64,000 bases of DNA from Nordella sp. HKS 07 (GTDB lineage Bacteria; Pseudomonadota; Alphaproteobacteria; Rhizobiales; Aestuariivirgaceae): contig NZ_CP049258.1 of NCBI RefSeq assembly GCF_011046735.1, positions 6,218,001 to 6,282,000 of the forward strand, in the 5' to 3' direction. The notes below the pieces were generated by a model. That model searched no databases. It was not told the origin of the DNA and saw nothing but the letters and a program-made list of their open reading frames with translations. Below, piece after piece: positions 8,473 to 18,437 of this stretch (the stretch's first letter is position 1; each line of letters opens with the position of its first letter). Made by a program: the position numbers and the translations under genes.

Positions 8473-8904
8473 CTAACGCCGATCGACTTTGGTCGACAGG
8501 ATAATGGCAGATTCTGTCCGCGTTACGCCGGGAATTAGACCGACACCGTCGAGCATGCGATCCATGTCCTCGGCGGTCGCGGTACGCGCCAAGGCCACGA
8601 GATCGAACTTGCCCGCCACGGTATGCAGGGATTCGATCTGCGGCAGCTTGCTCAGGGCCCGCCCGACATCAACCTGCCGGCGCGGCTCAACCGCAATAGT
8701 CACATAAGCGCGAATGCCGCTCTTGTCGACCGCGCTGGCGAGCCGGACGGCATAGCCGGCAATGACGCCTTGCTCCTCGAGGCGCGGGATCCGGTCCTGA
8801 ACTGTCGTTCGGGAAAGTTTGAGCTTCCGGGCCAGAGAGGCCACGGGCTCCCGCGCATTAACGCGCAATAAAGCGAGGAGATCCTCGTCCTTCTGGGTAA
8901 ACAT
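8473..8904 (-). CDS. Lrp/AsnC family transcriptional regulator
   Basis: Leucine-responsive-type regulator of 143 residues. The N-terminal winged helix-turn-helix is clear (DEDLLALLRVNAREPVASLA, then LSRTTVQDRIPRLEEQGVI), followed by the AsnC/RAM ligand-binding domain (IRAYVTIAVEP...VAGKFDLVALARTATAEDM...TESAIILSTKV). Start ATG at 8904, with an in-frame GTG directly before it. The gene is immediately upstream of, and nearly touching, the HtrA protease gene. Lrp-type proteins usually respond to amino acids, so a role linking amino-acid state to envelope proteolysis can be imagined but is not shown. A possible promoter (TTGCGC-N17-TATGCA) lies upstream. Confidence 0.92.
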   Translation of the reverse strand: MFTQKDEDLLALLRVNAREPVASLARKLKLSRTTVQDRIPRLEEQGVIAGYAVRLASAVDKSGIRAYVTIAVEPRRQVDVGRALSKLPQIESLHTVAGKFDLVALARTATAEDMDRMLDGVGLIPGVTRTESAIILSTKVDRR

Positions 8905-9072
8905 CACGTGCCGTCACCTTGCCGGGAAACTGATCAAATCGACGATAAAACCGGCATTTGGCTGCATAACGCCGTCTGCGTTCCGGCGCAACCGTGAAGG
9001 ACATATGGGCCAGGTTTTGCAACACGCTGCCCGGGCGATCCGCCCATAAAGGCGGTGATGGCGCAAAAGCGA

Positions 9073-9099
9073 GAAAAGCGGGCCGCTGGTCCGCTTTTC
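9073..9099. repeat. Perfect 9-bp inverted repeat
   Basis: GAAAAGCGG and CCGCTTTTC around a nine-base loop. Neither side has a T-run beyond the stem, so it is at best a weak terminator; it may be another small palindromic element. Confidence 0.45.
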
Positions 9100-9125
9100 G
9101 ATTCTTGGCCCTCTCTCAAGCGATA

Positions 9126-9209
9126 TTTCGTAAGAATCCCGCGCCAACATATAAGAATCGATCACGTTTATGAGTTTGGATTGCTTCAATCCAACTCATC
9201 GTGATCTAG
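9126..9209 (-). repeat. Two-palindrome RIME-like element, truncated copy A3
   Basis: Reverse orientation. The gatcacg/cgtgatc palindrome is present (with one base lost in the inner arm), but only the outer arm (aatcccgcgc) of the second palindrome remains. It is fused at its right end to the D element at 9206, sharing ctag. Confidence 0.75.
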
Positions 9210-9370
9210 TGTCCCGAATCCGAAGTTCGCCACAGCCAGCGTGACCTTCCGAGCGAACTTCGGATTCGGAAGGACACTAGAAAATCTAATATTTCTAGTG
9301 TGCTTTTGAACGCGAAGTTCCTGTCGGTGCGAGCCGCCTGATATCAGGAACTTCGCGTTCAGCACACTAG
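9206..9370. repeat. Paired palindromic element D, copy 1
   Basis: Two adjacent palindromes: 9206-9280 with ctagtgtcc/ggacactag outer arms and gaatccgaagttcg/cgaacttcggattc inner arms, and 9295-9370 with ctagtgtgct/agcacactag outer arms and gaacgcgaagttcctg/caggaacttcgcgttc inner arms. A near-identical 165-base copy is at 31869-32033. No open reading frame lies inside, so it is a MITE- or RIME-like non-coding element. Confidence 0.85.
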
Positions 9371-9404
9371 CATCGGCATTCGTGACCCTTCCCAGATGGT
9401 TGCA

Positions 9405-9433
9405 ACAAAAAAGCGGGCCCCGAAGGCCCGCTT
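9405..9433 (-). terminator. Rho-independent terminator after rplQ
   Basis: On the minus strand AAGCGGGCC-TTCG-GGCCCGCTT is followed by TTTTGTTG. It ends the long ribosomal-protein transcript 27 bases after the rplQ stop codon. Confidence 0.9.
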
Positions 9434-9459
9434 GATTCATTCCGGTAACGTGCCGTCGA

Positions 9460-9891
9460 TCAGGCGGCGGCGCTTTCGCTCGCTTCTTCGCCCGTCTTCA
9501 TGGTCGGACCCGAATCGAGGCCCTTGGCATTGACGTCGCGATCGACGAATTCGATCACGGCACGTGGCGCCGAGTCGCCATAGCGGAAGCCGGCCTTGAG
9601 CACCCGCGTATAGCCGCCCTTGCGTTCGGCATAGCGCTTGGCCAGCACGTCGAAGAGCTTCTTGACCTGGGCCTCGTCGCCGATCTGAGCGATGGCCTGG
9701 CGGCGCGCCGCGAGATCGCCCTTCTTGCCGAGTGTCACCAGCTTCTCGACCACCGGACGCAGGTCCTTGGCCTTGGGCAGCGTGGTGACGATCTGCTCAT
9801 GCTTGATCAGCGATGCCGCCAGATTGGCGAGCATCGACTTCCTGTGTGAAGCCGAGCGGTTGAAGCGGCGGCCGGCAAATCCGTGACGCAT
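9460..9891 (-). CDS. rplQ: 50S ribosomal protein L17
   Basis: Large-subunit protein near the peptide exit tunnel, 143 residues. The N terminus [20 protein letters not shown] and the [18 protein letters not shown] segment are characteristic of L17. The C-terminal extension ([13 protein letters not shown]) is acidic and variable, as in other alphaproteobacteria. It is the last gene of the operon, 20 bases after rpoA, and is followed directly by a strong terminator. Confidence 0.98.
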   Translation of the reverse strand: MRHGFAGRRFNRSASHRKSMLANLAASLIKHEQIVTTLPKAKDLRPVVEKLVTLGKKGDLAARRQAIAQIGDEAQVKKLFDVLAKRYAERKGGYTRVLKAGFRYGDSAPRAVIEFVDRDVNAKGLDSGPTMKTGEEASESAAA

Positions 9892-9911
9892 GATTACGTC
9901 TCCTCAAATTC

Positions 9912-10934
9912 TCAGTAATGCGTTTCGTATTTCTTGGCGAGCTCGTCGATGTTCTCGGGCGGCCAGTTCGGCACTTCCATGCCGAGATGGAGCCCCATCT
10001 GCGCGAGCACTTCCTTGATCTCGTTGAGCGACTTGCGCCCGAAGTTCGGGGTACGGAGCATCTCCGCCTCGCTCTTCTGGATGAGGTCGCCGATATAGAC
10101 GATGTTGTCGTTCTTCAGGCAGTTGGCGGAGCGCACCGAGAGCTCGAGCTCGTCGACCTTCTTGAGAAGGGCGGCGTTGAATTCCAGCTCCGGACGGGTG
10201 TCCTCGTGAACGACCTTCGACGGCTCGTCGAAATTGATGAAGACCGACAGCTGGTCCTGCAGGATGCGCGCCGCATAGGCGACCGCGTCCTCGGGGCTCA
10301 TCGAGCCGTTGGTCTCGACCGTCATGATCAGCTTGTCATAATCGAGGATCTGGCCTTCGCGGGTGTTCTCGATCTTGTACGACACGCGGCGGACCGGGCT
10401 GTAGATGCTGTCGACCGGGATCAGGCCAATCGGCGCGTCCTCGGGACGGTTGCGCTCGGAGGGCACATAACCCTTGCCGTTGTTGATGGTGAACTCCATG
10501 CGCACTTCGGCACCCTCGTCGAGCGTGCAGATGACATGGTCCGGATTGAGAATCTGCACATCGGCGGTCTGCTGGATATCGCCGGCCTTGACCACGCCCG
10601 GGCCCTCCTTGCGCAGGACGAGCCGCTTCGGGCCCTCCGCATGCATGGCGAGCGCGATTTCCTTGATATTGATGACGATATCGGTGACGTCCTCGCGCAC
10701 CCCCGCGATCGAGGAAAATTCATGCAGGACACCGTCGATCTGCACCGAGCTCACCGCCGCACCCTGCAGCGAGGAAAGAAGGACGCGGCGCAGCGCATTG
10801 CCGAGTGTCGTGCCGAAGCCGCGCTCGAGCGGCTCGGCGACGAGTGTCGCCACGCGCTTGCGGTCACGCCCGGCCGAGACTTCGAGCTTGCTCGGACGGA
10901 TGAGTTCCTGCCAGTTCTTCTGATTCACATGCAT
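9912..10934 (-). CDS. rpoA: DNA-directed RNA polymerase subunit alpha
   Basis: Alpha subunit that nucleates RNA polymerase assembly and contacts activators and UP elements, 340 residues. The N-terminal dimerisation domain includes [20 protein letters not shown]; the C-terminal domain carries the helix-hairpin-helix region [19 protein letters not shown] and [16 protein letters not shown]. It lies 98 bases downstream of rpsK and 20 bases upstream of rplQ in the usual alpha-operon order. Nothing is missing. Confidence 0.98.
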   Translation of the reverse strand: MHVNQKNWQELIRPSKLEVSAGRDRKRVATLVAEPLERGFGTTLGNALRRVLLSSLQGAAVSSVQIDGVLHEFSSIAGVREDVTDIVINIKEIALAMHAEGPKRLVLRKEGPGVVKAGDIQQTADVQILNPDHVICTLDEGAEVRMEFTINNGKGYVPSERNRPEDAPIGLIPVDSIYSPVRRVSYKIENTREGQILDYDKLIMTVETNGSMSPEDAVAYAARILQDQLSVFINFDEPSKVVHEDTRPELEFNAALLKKVDELELSVRSANCLKNDNIVYIGDLIQKSEAEMLRTPNFGRKSLNEIKEVLAQMGLHLGMEVPNWPPENIDELAKKYETHY

Positions 10935-11032
10935 GGTGTCATCCTGTTCAGAACCTTGCTGCCGGCGGGCCGGCGCTCAGGTCACTATTCACTGTGCTAG
11001 GGAAGCGGGCACGCCGCTTCCGGAAAATCTCG

Positions 11033-11422
11033 TCAGACGCGACGACGCTTCGGCGGACGGCACCCGTTGTGCGGGATCGGCGTCACGTCACGGATCGCGG
11101 TGACCTGAAGTCCGCAGGACTGCAGAGCTCTCAGCGCCGATTCACGGCCCGACCCCGGTCCGCTGACTTCCACTTCCACGGTCTTCATGCCGTGTTCCAT
11201 GGCCGACTTGCCGGCCTGCTCGGCCGCGACCTGAGCGGCATATGGCGTCGACTTGCGCGAGCCCTTGAAGCCGAGCTTGCCTGCCGAGGCCCAGGAAATG
11301 GTATTGCCCTGGACGTCGGTGATGGTGATCATCGTATTGTTGAACGACGCATTCACATGCACGACGCCAGAAGTGATGTTCTTGCGCTCTTTGCGGCGCG
11401 GACGGACGGGCTCTTTCGACAT
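11033..11422 (-). CDS. rpsK: 30S ribosomal protein S11
   Basis: Small-subunit platform protein, 129 residues. Signature segments: [35 protein letters not shown] and the basic C terminus [18 protein letters not shown]. The start ATG is 11 bases after the rpsM stop. Its place between rpsM and rpoA is standard for the alpha operon. Confidence 0.98.
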   Translation of the reverse strand: MSKEPVRPRRKERKNITSGVVHVNASFNNTMITITDVQGNTISWASAGKLGFKGSRKSTPYAAQVAAEQAGKSAMEHGMKTVEVEVSGPGSGRESALRALQSCGLQVTAIRDVTPIPHNGCRPPKRRRV

Positions 11423-11433
11423 GGGGCTCTCTC

Positions 11434-11802
11434 TTACTTCTTCTTGCCGGCGATGGCCTTGGCCGGGCCTTTGCGCGTGCGGGCATTGGTGTGGGTGCGC
11501 TGGCCGCGGACCGGCAGGCTTTTGCGATGACGCAGGCCCCGATAGGTGCCGAGATCCATCAGACGCTTGATGTTCATCGAGACCTCGCGGCGGAGGTCGC
11601 CCTCGACCACATAGTCGCGGTCGATGATTTCGCGAATCTGCAGCACTTCGGCGTCAGACAGCTCATTGACGCGCTTGGACGTCGGGATGCTGACTTGCTT
11701 GCAGATCACCTTCGCATTGACCGGGCCGATGCCATGGATATAGCGAAGGGCGATTTCAACGCGCTTATTGGTCGGAATGTTAACGCCTGCGATGCGGGCC
11801 AC
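11434..11802 (-). CDS. rpsM: 30S ribosomal protein S13
   Basis: Small-subunit head protein that bridges to the 50S subunit and contacts P-site tRNA, 122 residues. It begins [20 protein letters not shown] and contains the H2TH-type region plus the [20 protein letters not shown] motif and a lysine-rich tail ([11 protein letters not shown]). About 200 bases separate it from adk, so a secondary promoter there is possible, but none was identified. Confidence 0.98.
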   Translation of the reverse strand: MARIAGVNIPTNKRVEIALRYIHGIGPVNAKVICKQVSIPTSKRVNELSDAEVLQIREIIDRDYVVEGDLRREVSMNIKRLMDLGTYRGLRHRKSLPVRGQRTHTNARTRKGPAKAIAGKKK

Positions 11803-12001
11803 TTTATTTTCTCCTAAGCCTTACAAGGGCTTACGCCCATAGTCTCCGTCAATACTCAAACGCGGTGCCGGCGCCTAAATGGCACAAGGCCGTGCCTCCG
11901 GAGGTTTCCCCTCCTGAAGCCAGCCTTCATGTCGGTCATAACGGGGTGTATCTAAGGCTGAATCGCAGTTGCGTCAACCGCTTAGATGCCACACCCGACC
12001 G

Positions 12002-12652
12002 TCATGCCTGTCCCAGCACATCCTCGATCTGGCGGGTCACTTCCGTGATCTCCGCCATACCGTTTACCGTATGCAGCACCCCCGTCCGGCCGTAATAATC
12101 GACCAGCGGAGCAGTCTGCTTGTTATAAACTACCAGACGGTCCCTGACCGTCTTCTCATTGTCGTCGGCGCGCCGCGCGAACTCCGTCGATCCGCAGACG
12201 TCGCAAACGCCGGGCTTCTTCGGCTTCTCGAACTCGTCGTGATAGCCCTTGCCGCACTTGGCGCAGGTATAGCGACCAGCTATGCGCCTCACGAGTTCCT
12301 CGTCATCGACTTCCATTTCGATGACGGCGTCGAGCTTGTGCCCCTTCTCCCCGAGCATCCGGTCGAGCGCTTCGGCCTGTGCCGTATTGCGCGGGAAGCC
12401 GTCCAGGATAAAGCCCTTCTTGACATCAGGCTGGTCCAGTCGCTCCGAGATGATGGAGATGACGATGTCGTCGGAGACGAGTTGTCCCTTGTCCATCACC
12501 TCTTTGGCCTTGCGGCCCATTTCGGTGCCGGCGGCAACCGCGCCCCTGAGCATGTCGCCGGTGGAGAGCTGCTTGTAGCCCTTCTTGTCTTCGAGCAGCT
12601 TCGCCTGAGTGCCTTTGCCGGCGCCAGGCGGTCCGAGCAGGATCAGATTCAA
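12002..12652 (-). CDS. adk: Adenylate kinase, zinc-lid type
   Basis: Catalyses ATP + AMP = 2 ADP, cytoplasmic, 216 residues (long form). Visible: the P-loop GPPGAGKGTQ at 7-16, AMP-binding ...STGDMLR, the LDGFPRN motif, and a lid with four cysteines (CAKCGK...CDVCGS) that would bind zinc as in Gram-positive and many alphaproteobacterial enzymes. The ATG overlaps the secY stop by four bases, showing translational coupling. Position after secY is the usual alphaproteobacterial arrangement. Confidence 0.98.
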   Translation of the reverse strand: MNLILLGPPGAGKGTQAKLLEDKKGYKQLSTGDMLRGAVAAGTEMGRKAKEVMDKGQLVSDDIVISIISERLDQPDVKKGFILDGFPRNTAQAEALDRMLGEKGHKLDAVIEMEVDDEELVRRIAGRYTCAKCGKGYHDEFEKPKKPGVCDVCGSTEFARRADDNEKTVRDRLVVYNKQTAPLVDYYGRTGVLHTVNGMAEITEVTRQIEDVLGQA

Positions 12653-13980
12653 CGGCGCGCTCCCCGAAGCTTCGCCTTCTTGACCAAGCCTTCATACTGC
12701 TGGGCAAGCAGATGGCCCTGAACCTGCGCCACCGTATCCATGGTCACGCTCACTACGATGAGGAGCGACGTGCCGCCGAAATAGAACGGCATGGCGGCAT
12801 AACCGATGAGGAACTCCGGCAGCAAGCAGACGATCGCAAGATAAAGGGCGCCGAGCACGGTTATGCGGGTCAGCACATAGTCGATATATTCCGCGGTGCG
12901 CTCGCCCGGGCGGATTCCCGGAATGAAGCCGCCATACTTCTTCAGATTGTCGGCCGTGTCCTTCGGGTTGAACATGATCGACGTATAGAAGAACGCGAAG
13001 AAGACGATCAGCAGCGCGTAGAAGGTGAGAAAGAGCGGCTGTCCATGGCCCAGAAGAGCCGTAATGCGGTTGAGCCAATCCGGCCCCTGGCCCTGGGTGA
13101 AATTGGCGACCGTGATCGGCAGCAGGAGCAGCGAGGACGCGAAGATCGGCGGGATGACGCCCGACGTGTTGAGCTTGAGCGGCAGGTGCGAACTGTCGCC
13201 CTGCGTGACCTTCATACCGACCTGGCGCTTCGGATACTGGATCAGCAGCCGGCGCTGGGCCCGCTCGACGAAGACGATGAAGGCGATGACGGCGAGCGCG
13301 ATGATGAAGATGCCGAGGATGAGGAACGTCGACATCTGGCCGGTGCGACCGAGCTCGAGGAGTGCTGCGAGACCCGTCGGGAGGCCGGCGACGATGCCCG
13401 AGAAGATGATGAGCGAGGTGCCGTTGCCGATTCCGCGCGCAGTAATTTGCTCGCCAAGCCACATCAGGAAGACGGTGCCGCCGGTCAGCGTAATGACCGT
13501 GCTGGCCCTGAAGAAGAGGCCCGGATCGAGCACGATGCTCCCCTGCCCCTCGAGACCCACGGCGATGCCGTAGGCCTGCAGCGCGGCGATGACCACCGTG
13601 CCATAGCGGGTATACTGATTGATCTTCTTGCGGCCCGACTCGCCTTCCTTCTTGAGTTGCTCAAGATGCGGCGAGACGGTGGTCAGCAGCTGTATGATGA
13701 TCGATGCCGAAATATACGGCATGATGTTGAGGGCGAAGATCGCCATGCGCCCGAGGGCGCCGCCCGCGAGCCCGTTGACCCAGCCCAGAATGCCTGTGGA
13801 GTTGTGCGCCGCGAAGCGGGCGAGCTCGATCGTATCGACCCCCGGCATAGGGATATAGGTGCCGAGCCGGTAGATGATGAGGGCGCCGAGCGTGAACCAG
13901 ATACGCTTCTTGAGATCCTCGGCCTTGGCCAGGGCCGAGAAATTTATGTTGGCTGCAAGTTGTTCAGCTGCCGATGCCAT
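12649..13980 (-). CDS. secY: Preprotein translocase subunit SecY
   Basis: Channel subunit of the SecYEG translocon, inner membrane, 443 residues with ten predicted membrane helices. Conserved segments include [12 protein letters not shown] near the N terminus, the plug-proximal [28 protein letters not shown] region and the C-terminal cytoplasmic loop [20 protein letters not shown]. The N terminus overlaps the literal (frameshifted) end of rplO by 37 bases; with the L15 frame restored, the gap is about 61 bases. Confidence 0.98.
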   Translation of the reverse strand: MASAAEQLAANINFSALAKAEDLKKRIWFTLGALIIYRLGTYIPMPGVDTIELARFAAHNSTGILGWVNGLAGGALGRMAIFALNIMPYISASIIIQLLTTVSPHLEQLKKEGESGRKKINQYTRYGTVVIAALQAYGIAVGLEGQGSIVLDPGLFFRASTVITLTGGTVFLMWLGEQITARGIGNGTSLIIFSGIVAGLPTGLAALLELGRTGQMSTFLILGIFIIALAVIAFIVFVERAQRRLLIQYPKRQVGMKVTQGDSSHLPLKLNTSGVIPPIFASSLLLLPITVANFTQGQGPDWLNRITALLGHGQPLFLTFYALLIVFFAFFYTSIMFNPKDTADNLKKYGGFIPGIRPGERTAEYIDYVLTRITVLGALYLAIVCLLPEFLIGYAAMPFYFGGTSLLIVVSVTMDTVAQVQGHLLAQQYEGLVKKAKLRGARR

Positions 13981-14627
13981 GTGCTTCCCTCAGGACCCGA
14001 CCCAAATCCCCTAGATGGGGTGCCGGGCCGGCGCCCGCAACTCACTTCGACTTTACCGGCTTCTCTTCTTTCTTCGCCTTGGCCGCCGGCTTCTCTTCCG
14101 ACTTGGCGGCAGGCTTGGCGGCTTTCGCCTTGGCTTCCGCCTTGACCGGCTCGCCCTCGGGCTTCGCAGCCTTCAGCACCTTGACGCTGCCGCCGGCCTC
14201 TTTCGACCGCGGCTATTGCGCCCTTGGAGGCATGATCCACCTCAAAGGCGAGCTTTGCCTTGAACTCTCCCGAGGCGAGCAGGCGCAGACCCGCACGCGC
14301 CTTGGTGATGACGCCGGCCTTGACGAGAGCATCGAGCGTCACCGGAGCGGATACGTCGAGCTTCTTGGCATCGACCGCCTGCTGGATCCGGCCGAGATTG
14401 ATCTCGTTATACTCGACCGGGAACGGAACGTTGAAGCCGCGCTTCGGAAGACGCCGATAGATCGGCATCTGGCCGCCTTCGAAGCCCGCCTTGGCGCCGC
14501 CGGAACGGGCCGTCTGGCCCTTGCCGCCGCGACCCGCCGTTTTGCCGAGGCCCGAACCGATACCGCGGCCGAGCCGCTTACGCGGACGCCGAGCGCCTTC
14601 ATTGTCGGAAATCTGATTGAGTCTCAT
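13944..14627 (-). CDS. rplO: 50S ribosomal protein L15, C-terminal end frameshifted in this sequence
   Basis: Large-subunit assembly protein. Residues 1 to about 142 are normal L15 ([38 protein letters not shown], ending ...[11 protein letters not shown]). After that the literal frame becomes an arginine/glycine-rich stretch and runs on into secY. Removing the C at about 14200 (cctctttcgac instead of ccttttcgac) restores [15 protein letters not shown], the conserved L15 ending, followed by an alanine/lysine/glutamate-rich tail that stops at 14042 (194 residues, clear of secY). The gene is essential and the restored tail reads well, so a one-base sequencing error is the simplest explanation. 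Coordinates given are the literal reading; the likely real end is 14042. Confidence 0.88.
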   Translation of the reverse strand: MRLNQISDNEGARRPRKRLGRGIGSGLGKTAGRGGKGQTARSGGAKAGFEGGQMPIYRRLPKRGFNVPFPVEYNEINLGRIQQAVDAKKLDVSAPVTLDALVKAGVITKARAGLRLLASGEFKAKLAFEVDHASKGAIAAVERGRRQRQGAEGCEARGRAGQGGSQGESRQACRQVGREAGGQGEERREAGKVEVSCGRRPGTPSRGFGSGPEGSTWHRQLNNLQPT

Positions 14628-14639
14628 CGCATCTATTCC

Positions 14640-14840
14640 TTACTCGACGACGCGCACAAGGTGCTGGACCTTGGCGATCATGCCGCGAACCGCGGGCGTA
14701 TCCTGCAGAGTGCTGCGCTTGTGGCGCTTGTTGAGGCCGAGGCCGATCAGCGTAGCGCGCTGGTCGGCGGGACGCCGTGCCGGGCTGTAGATCTGTTCGA
14801 CCGTCACGGTCTTGTTGGTCTTCTCTTTCGCCATGGTCAC
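14640..14840 (-). CDS. rpmD: 50S ribosomal protein L30
   Basis: Small large-subunit protein of 66 residues, the normal bacterial length. Family features: [40 protein letters not shown] and the end [13 protein letters not shown]. It sits between rpsE and rplO with spacings of 6 and 12 bases. Confidence 0.97.
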   Translation of the reverse strand: MTMAKEKTNKTVTVEQIYSPARRPADQRATLIGLGLNKRHKRSTLQDTPAVRGMIAKVQHLVRVVE

Positions 14841-14846
14841 ACCTGA

Positions 14847-15410
14847 TTACTCTGCCGTCGCATCGATATCGCGGCGGCGGGAAAGAATATCGCTGACCTT
14901 CTTGCCGCGGCGGGCCGCGACGGCGCGCGGGCTCGCCTGCTTCTTCAGCGCGTCGAAGGTGGCGCGGACCATGTTGTACGGGTTCGAGGAGCCCTTCGAC
15001 TTGGCGACGACGTCCTGCATGCCCAGCGACTCGAAGACGGCGCGCATCGGACCGCCGGCGATGATGCCGGTTCCCGGAGGCGCCGAACGCAGCACGACCT
15101 TGCCTGCGCCCCAGCGACCGTCAACGTCGTGATGCAGCGTGCGGCCTTCGCGCAGCGGCACGCGGACGAGCCCGCGCTTGGCGCTTTCGGTCGCCTTGCG
15201 CACCGCTTCCGGAACTTCGCGCGCTTTGCCGTGGCCGAAACCGACGCGGCCCTTCTGGTCGCCGACGACGACGAGGGCGGCGAAACCGAAGCGCTTACCG
15301 CCCTTCACCACCTTGGCGACGCGGTTGATGTGCACGAGTTTGTCAAGAAACTCGGAATCGCGTTCTTCGCGATCCCTGCCGCGATCTCCGCCATGTTCCC
15401 TTGGTGCCAT
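14847..15410 (-). CDS. rpsE: 30S ribosomal protein S5
   Basis: Small-subunit protein involved in decoding fidelity and mRNA entry, 187 residues. The double-stranded-RNA-binding-like N domain ([20 protein letters not shown]) and the C domain ([20 protein letters not shown]) are intact. The N terminus is rich in charged residues ([20 protein letters not shown]), a usual alphaproteobacterial extension. Confidence 0.98.
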   Translation of the reverse strand: MAPREHGGDRGRDREERDSEFLDKLVHINRVAKVVKGGKRFGFAALVVVGDQKGRVGFGHGKAREVPEAVRKATESAKRGLVRVPLREGRTLHHDVDGRWGAGKVVLRSAPPGTGIIAGGPMRAVFESLGMQDVVAKSKGSSNPYNMVRATFDALKKQASPRAVAARRGKKVSDILSRRRDIDATAE

Positions 15411-15434
15411 GATCCTTGCCTTCCTCGAAACGAA

Positions 15435-15797
15435 TTAGAACTTGAGGCCGCCTTCGCGAGCCGCATCGGCCAGCGCCTTGACGCGACCATGATAGAGATA
15501 GGCACCGCGATCGAAGACGACGCTGTCGATGCCGGCCTTGACCGCACGCTCGGCGACGAGCTTGCCGATCGCCGTTGCCGCAGCCTTGTCGGCACCGGTC
15601 TTGCCGCCCTTCTTGAAGCCTTCTTCCAGGGTCGATGCCGCCGCGACCGTCACGCCGCGCTGGTCGTCGATGACCTGGGCGTAGATGTTCTTCGACGAGC
15701 GAAACACCGAAAGGCGCGGACGCAGTTTGCCGGCCGCGTTGAGCGCCTTGCGCACGCGCGAACGCCGGAAATTCATTTTTACGAGCTTGGTCGACAT
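15435..15797 (-). CDS. rplR: 50S ribosomal protein L18
   Basis: 5S-rRNA-binding protein of the large subunit, 120 residues. It contains [35 protein letters not shown] and the glycine-rich [19 protein letters not shown] ending. Spacing to rpsE is 24 bases; to rplF 11 bases. Confidence 0.97.
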   Translation of the reverse strand: MSTKLVKMNFRRSRVRKALNAAGKLRPRLSVFRSSKNIYAQVIDDQRGVTVAAASTLEEGFKKGGKTGADKAAATAIGKLVAERAVKAGIDSVVFDRGAYLYHGRVKALADAAREGGLKF

Positions 15798-15808
15798 AAT
15801 GACACCCG

Positions 15809-16342
15809 TTACTTCTTCTTGCCTTCCTTGCGGAAGATGCGTTCGTCTGAATATTTGATACCCTTGCCCTTATAGGGCTCGGGACCGCGGAAATCGCGAA
15901 TCTCGGCTGCGACCTGACCGACGCGCTGCTTGTCGATGCCGCTGATCACGATCTCGGTCGGCTTCGGCGTCTTGATCTCGATGCCCTCCGGGATCGCATA
16001 GTTGACATCGTGACTAAAGCCCAGATTGAGCTGCAGTACCTTGCCCTGGATGGCGGCGCGATAGCCGACGCCGTTGATTTCGAGCGAACGGCTGTAGCCC
16101 TGCGTCACACCCTTGATCATATTGGAGATCATGGTGCGCGACATGCCCCAGCACGAGCGCGCCAGCTTCGACTCGTCGCGCGGATCGACCGCGACCTTGC
16201 CGTCTTCGAGCTTGGCCAGCACATGCTCGACCAGCACGAATTTGAGCTCGCCCTTCGGTCCTTTGACCGAGACGTTCTGGCCCGAGAGATTGACGGTGAC
16301 GCCCGTCGGAACCGGAACAGGTTTCTTGCCAATGCGCGACAT
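15809..16342 (-). CDS. rplF: 50S ribosomal protein L6
   Basis: Large-subunit protein near the factor-binding site, 177 residues. The duplicated L6 fold is recognisable: [17 protein letters not shown] at the start, [19 protein letters not shown] in the middle and the signature [19 protein letters not shown] near the C terminus. Confidence 0.98.
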   Translation of the reverse strand: MSRIGKKPVPVPTGVTVNLSGQNVSVKGPKGELKFVLVEHVLAKLEDGKVAVDPRDESKLARSCWGMSRTMISNMIKGVTQGYSRSLEINGVGYRAAIQGKVLQLNLGFSHDVNYAIPEGIEIKTPKPTEIVISGIDKQRVGQVAAEIRDFRGPEPYKGKGIKYSDERIFRKEGKKK

Positions 16343-16352
16343 CGTTCAGTCC

Positions 16353-16751
16353 TCAGAATACGGTGCAGATCACTTCGCCACCCACATTCTGGGCACGCGC
16401 TTCTGCATCCGACATGACACCTTTCGGCGTCGAAAGAATGGAGATCCCAAGTCCATTGTAGACGGTGGGAATGCTGTCGACCGAGGCATAGACCCGGCGC
16501 GACGGCTTCGACACACGCTGGATCTCGTGGATCACGGGCGCGCCGTCGAAATACTTGAGTTCGATTTCGATCTCAGCCTGGCCGCCATCGTGTTGAACGG
16601 TGGCGAAGCCGCGGATGAAACCTTCCTGCTGCAGCACGTTGAGCACGCGCTCGCGCAGCTTCGACGCCGGCGTCGTCACCTTCGACTTGCCGCGCTCCTG
16701 CGCATTGCGGATGCGTGCCAGCATGTCGCCGATCGGATCGGTAAAGCTCAT
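16353..16751 (-). CDS. rpsH: 30S ribosomal protein S8
   Basis: 16S-rRNA-binding assembly protein, 132 residues. It shows the S8 start [20 protein letters not shown] and the C-terminal motif [20 protein letters not shown]. In E. coli S8 represses the spc operon; whether that holds here cannot be seen. Confidence 0.98.
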   Translation of the reverse strand: MSFTDPIGDMLARIRNAQERGKSKVTTPASKLRERVLNVLQQEGFIRGFATVQHDGGQAEIEIELKYFDGAPVIHEIQRVSKPSRRVYASVDSIPTVYNGLGISILSTPKGVMSDAEARAQNVGGEVICTVF

Positions 16752-16781
16752 TTGCCTGTTCTCCTTTTCCGTCCGCGTCTA

Positions 16782-17087
16782 TTACCAGCTCGACTTGACT
16801 AGGCCGGGGATCTGGCCCTTGTTGCCGAACTCGCGCAGCGCCATGCGCGACATCTTAAGCTTGCGATAATAGGCGCGCGGACGCCCGGTCAACTCGCACC
16901 GGTTGCGAATGCGGTTGGGCGAGGAATTGCGCGGCAGCACCGCAAGTTTAAGCTGCGCTGCGAAACGCTCTTCCATCGAAAGCGTCTGGTTCTTGGTGAT
17001 CGCCTTGAGACGCGCGCGCCGGGCGGCGAACTTCTTCGCCATCTTGCGCCGCTTTTCGTTCTTCTCAACCGAGCTCTTCTTCGCCAT
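16782..17087 (-). CDS. rpsN: 30S ribosomal protein S14, zinc-independent form
   Basis: Small-subunit head protein, 101 residues. This is the long form without the CxxC zinc pairs: [19 protein letters not shown], then [20 protein letters not shown] and the end [19 protein letters not shown]. The zinc-free type is standard for alphaproteobacteria. Confidence 0.98.
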   Translation of the reverse strand: MAKKSSVEKNEKRRKMAKKFAARRARLKAITKNQTLSMEERFAAQLKLAVLPRNSSPNRIRNRCELTGRPRAYYRKLKMSRMALREFGNKGQIPGLVKSSW

Positions 17088-17114
17088 TTGGGCTACCTCA
17101 GTTCATCGTGACCA

Positions 17115-17690
17115 TTACGCCGCCTGCCTACGGGCAGACTTGCGGAACGGGAAATTAAACGCTTCGAGCAGCGCACGGGCTTCGTCGTCGGACTTGGCCG
17201 TGGTGCAGACGATCACATCGAGACCCCAGACGCGATCGATCTTGTCGTAGTCGATCTCCGGGAAAATGAGGTGCTCTTTGATGCCCATGGCATAGTTGCC
17301 ATGGCCGTCGAAGCTGGTGGACGACAGGCCGCGGAAGTCACGTACGCGCGGCAGCGCAATGGTGATGAGCCGGTCGAGGAATTCGTACATGCGCGTCTTG
17401 CGCAGCGTAACCTTGCCGCCGATGGCCAGGTTCTCGCGGATCTTGAAGGTCGCGATGGCCTTGCGGGCCTTGGTGATGACGACCTTCTGACCGGCGATCT
17501 TCTCGAGCTCGCCGACGGCGACCTGCACCAGCTTGGAATCGGCCGTCGCTTCGCCGATGCCCATATTGAGCACGATCTTGTCGAGTTTCGGCACTTCCAT
17601 CGGGTTCGTGTAGCCGAACTGCTCGGTCAGCTTCTTGACGATCTCTTCGTCATATTGCTTGCGTAGCCGCGGCGTGTATTTGTCAGCCAT
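17115..17690 (-). CDS. rplE: 50S ribosomal protein L5
   Basis: 5S-rRNA-binding protein that contacts the P-site tRNA, 191 residues. Conserved parts: [40 protein letters not shown], and [20 protein letters not shown]. Its start codon overlaps the end of rplX by eight bases. The C terminus is slightly extended ([12 protein letters not shown]). Confidence 0.98.
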   Translation of the reverse strand: MADKYTPRLRKQYDEEIVKKLTEQFGYTNPMEVPKLDKIVLNMGIGEATADSKLVQVAVGELEKIAGQKVVITKARKAIATFKIRENLAIGGKVTLRKTRMYEFLDRLITIALPRVRDFRGLSSTSFDGHGNYAMGIKEHLIFPEIDYDKIDRVWGLDVIVCTTAKSDDEARALLEAFNFPFRKSARRQAA

Positions 17691-18006
17691 CGATCACTTC
17701 TCCGGAAGTCTTGGCGAACCGCACTTTCTTGCCATCCTTGAGGACCTTGTAGCCGACGCGGGTCGGCTTGCCGTCCTTGGGATCGCGCAGCGCGATGTTC
17801 GAAATGTGAATCGGCATCTCCTTGGAGACGATGCCGCCCTCCTGGCCGGGGGTCTGCTTCTGGTGCTTGCGCACCACATTGACGCCCTGGACAAGCGCGC
17901 GGTTGTCTTCAGGGAAGACGCGCAGCACTTCGCCGACCTTGCCCTTGTCGCGGCCGGTTCGGACGACGACTTTGTCGCCCTTGCGTATCTTCAGCTTCAA
18001 CGCCAT
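17683..18006 (-). CDS. rplX: 50S ribosomal protein L24
   Basis: Large-subunit assembly-initiator protein, 107 residues. KOW motif at the N terminus ([20 protein letters not shown]) and the [19 protein letters not shown] segment. The start was set at ATG 18006: GGAGGT is six bases upstream and the ATG shares one base with the rplN stop (TGATG). A GTG one codon earlier is possible but poorly spaced. Confidence 0.97.
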   Translation of the reverse strand: MALKLKIRKGDKVVVRTGRDKGKVGEVLRVFPEDNRALVQGVNVVRKHQKQTPGQEGGIVSKEMPIHISNIALRDPKDGKPTRVGYKVLKDGKKVRFAKTSGEVIDG

Positions 18007-18374
18007 CACAGCACCTCCGGCGCCAACGAAATGATCTTCATCTGGTTCTTGGCGCGCAGCTCGCGCGGCACCGGTCCGAAGATGCGGGTGCCAACCGGCT
18101 CGCCCTGAGCATTGATCAACACCGCGGCATTGCGGTCAAAACGAATGACCGAGCCGTCGGCGCGACGGATGTCCTTGGCGGTCCGCACGACGATCGCCTT
18201 CATGACGTTGCCCTTCTTCACGCGGCCGCGCGGAATGGCATCCTTGACGGAGACGACAATCACGTCGCCGACATAGGCGTATTTCCGCTTCGAACCGCCC
18301 AGCACCTTGATGCACTGGACGCGCTTGGCGCCGGAATTGTCGGCGACATCGAGATTCGTTTCTTGCTGGATCAT
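18006..18374 (-). CDS. rplN: 50S ribosomal protein L14
   Basis: Large-subunit protein at the subunit interface, 122 residues. It starts [20 protein letters not shown] and ends REKN-type [19 protein letters not shown], both diagnostic. Its stop overlaps the rplX start by one base. Confidence 0.98.
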   Translation of the reverse strand: MIQQETNLDVADNSGAKRVQCIKVLGGSKRKYAYVGDVIVVSVKDAIPRGRVKKGNVMKAIVVRTAKDIRRADGSVIRFDRNAAVLINAQGEPVGTRIFGPVPRELRAKNQMKIISLAPEVL

Positions 18375-18437
18375 GGCTTCACCTGTCTTCTCCGGCCGGG
18401 GCGGACCCCAAGCCTAAATTTCCCTATCGATCCAAAC

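Larger units (their letters stand above)
8905..9459. other. Intergenic region filled with palindromes and the rplQ terminator
   Basis: These 555 bases hold no supported gene. From left to right they contain a perfect 9-bp hairpin (9073-9099), a truncated reverse copy of the two-palindrome element (about 9126-9209), the paired D element (9206-9370) and the rho-independent terminator of the ribosomal operon (9405-9433). Short open frames here, such as 9186-9440, run through the palindromes and are not genes. Confidence 0.6.

Noticed and set aside
9186-9440. 84-codon minus-strand frame
   Set aside because: Runs through the D palindromes and the rplQ terminator; clearly non-coding.
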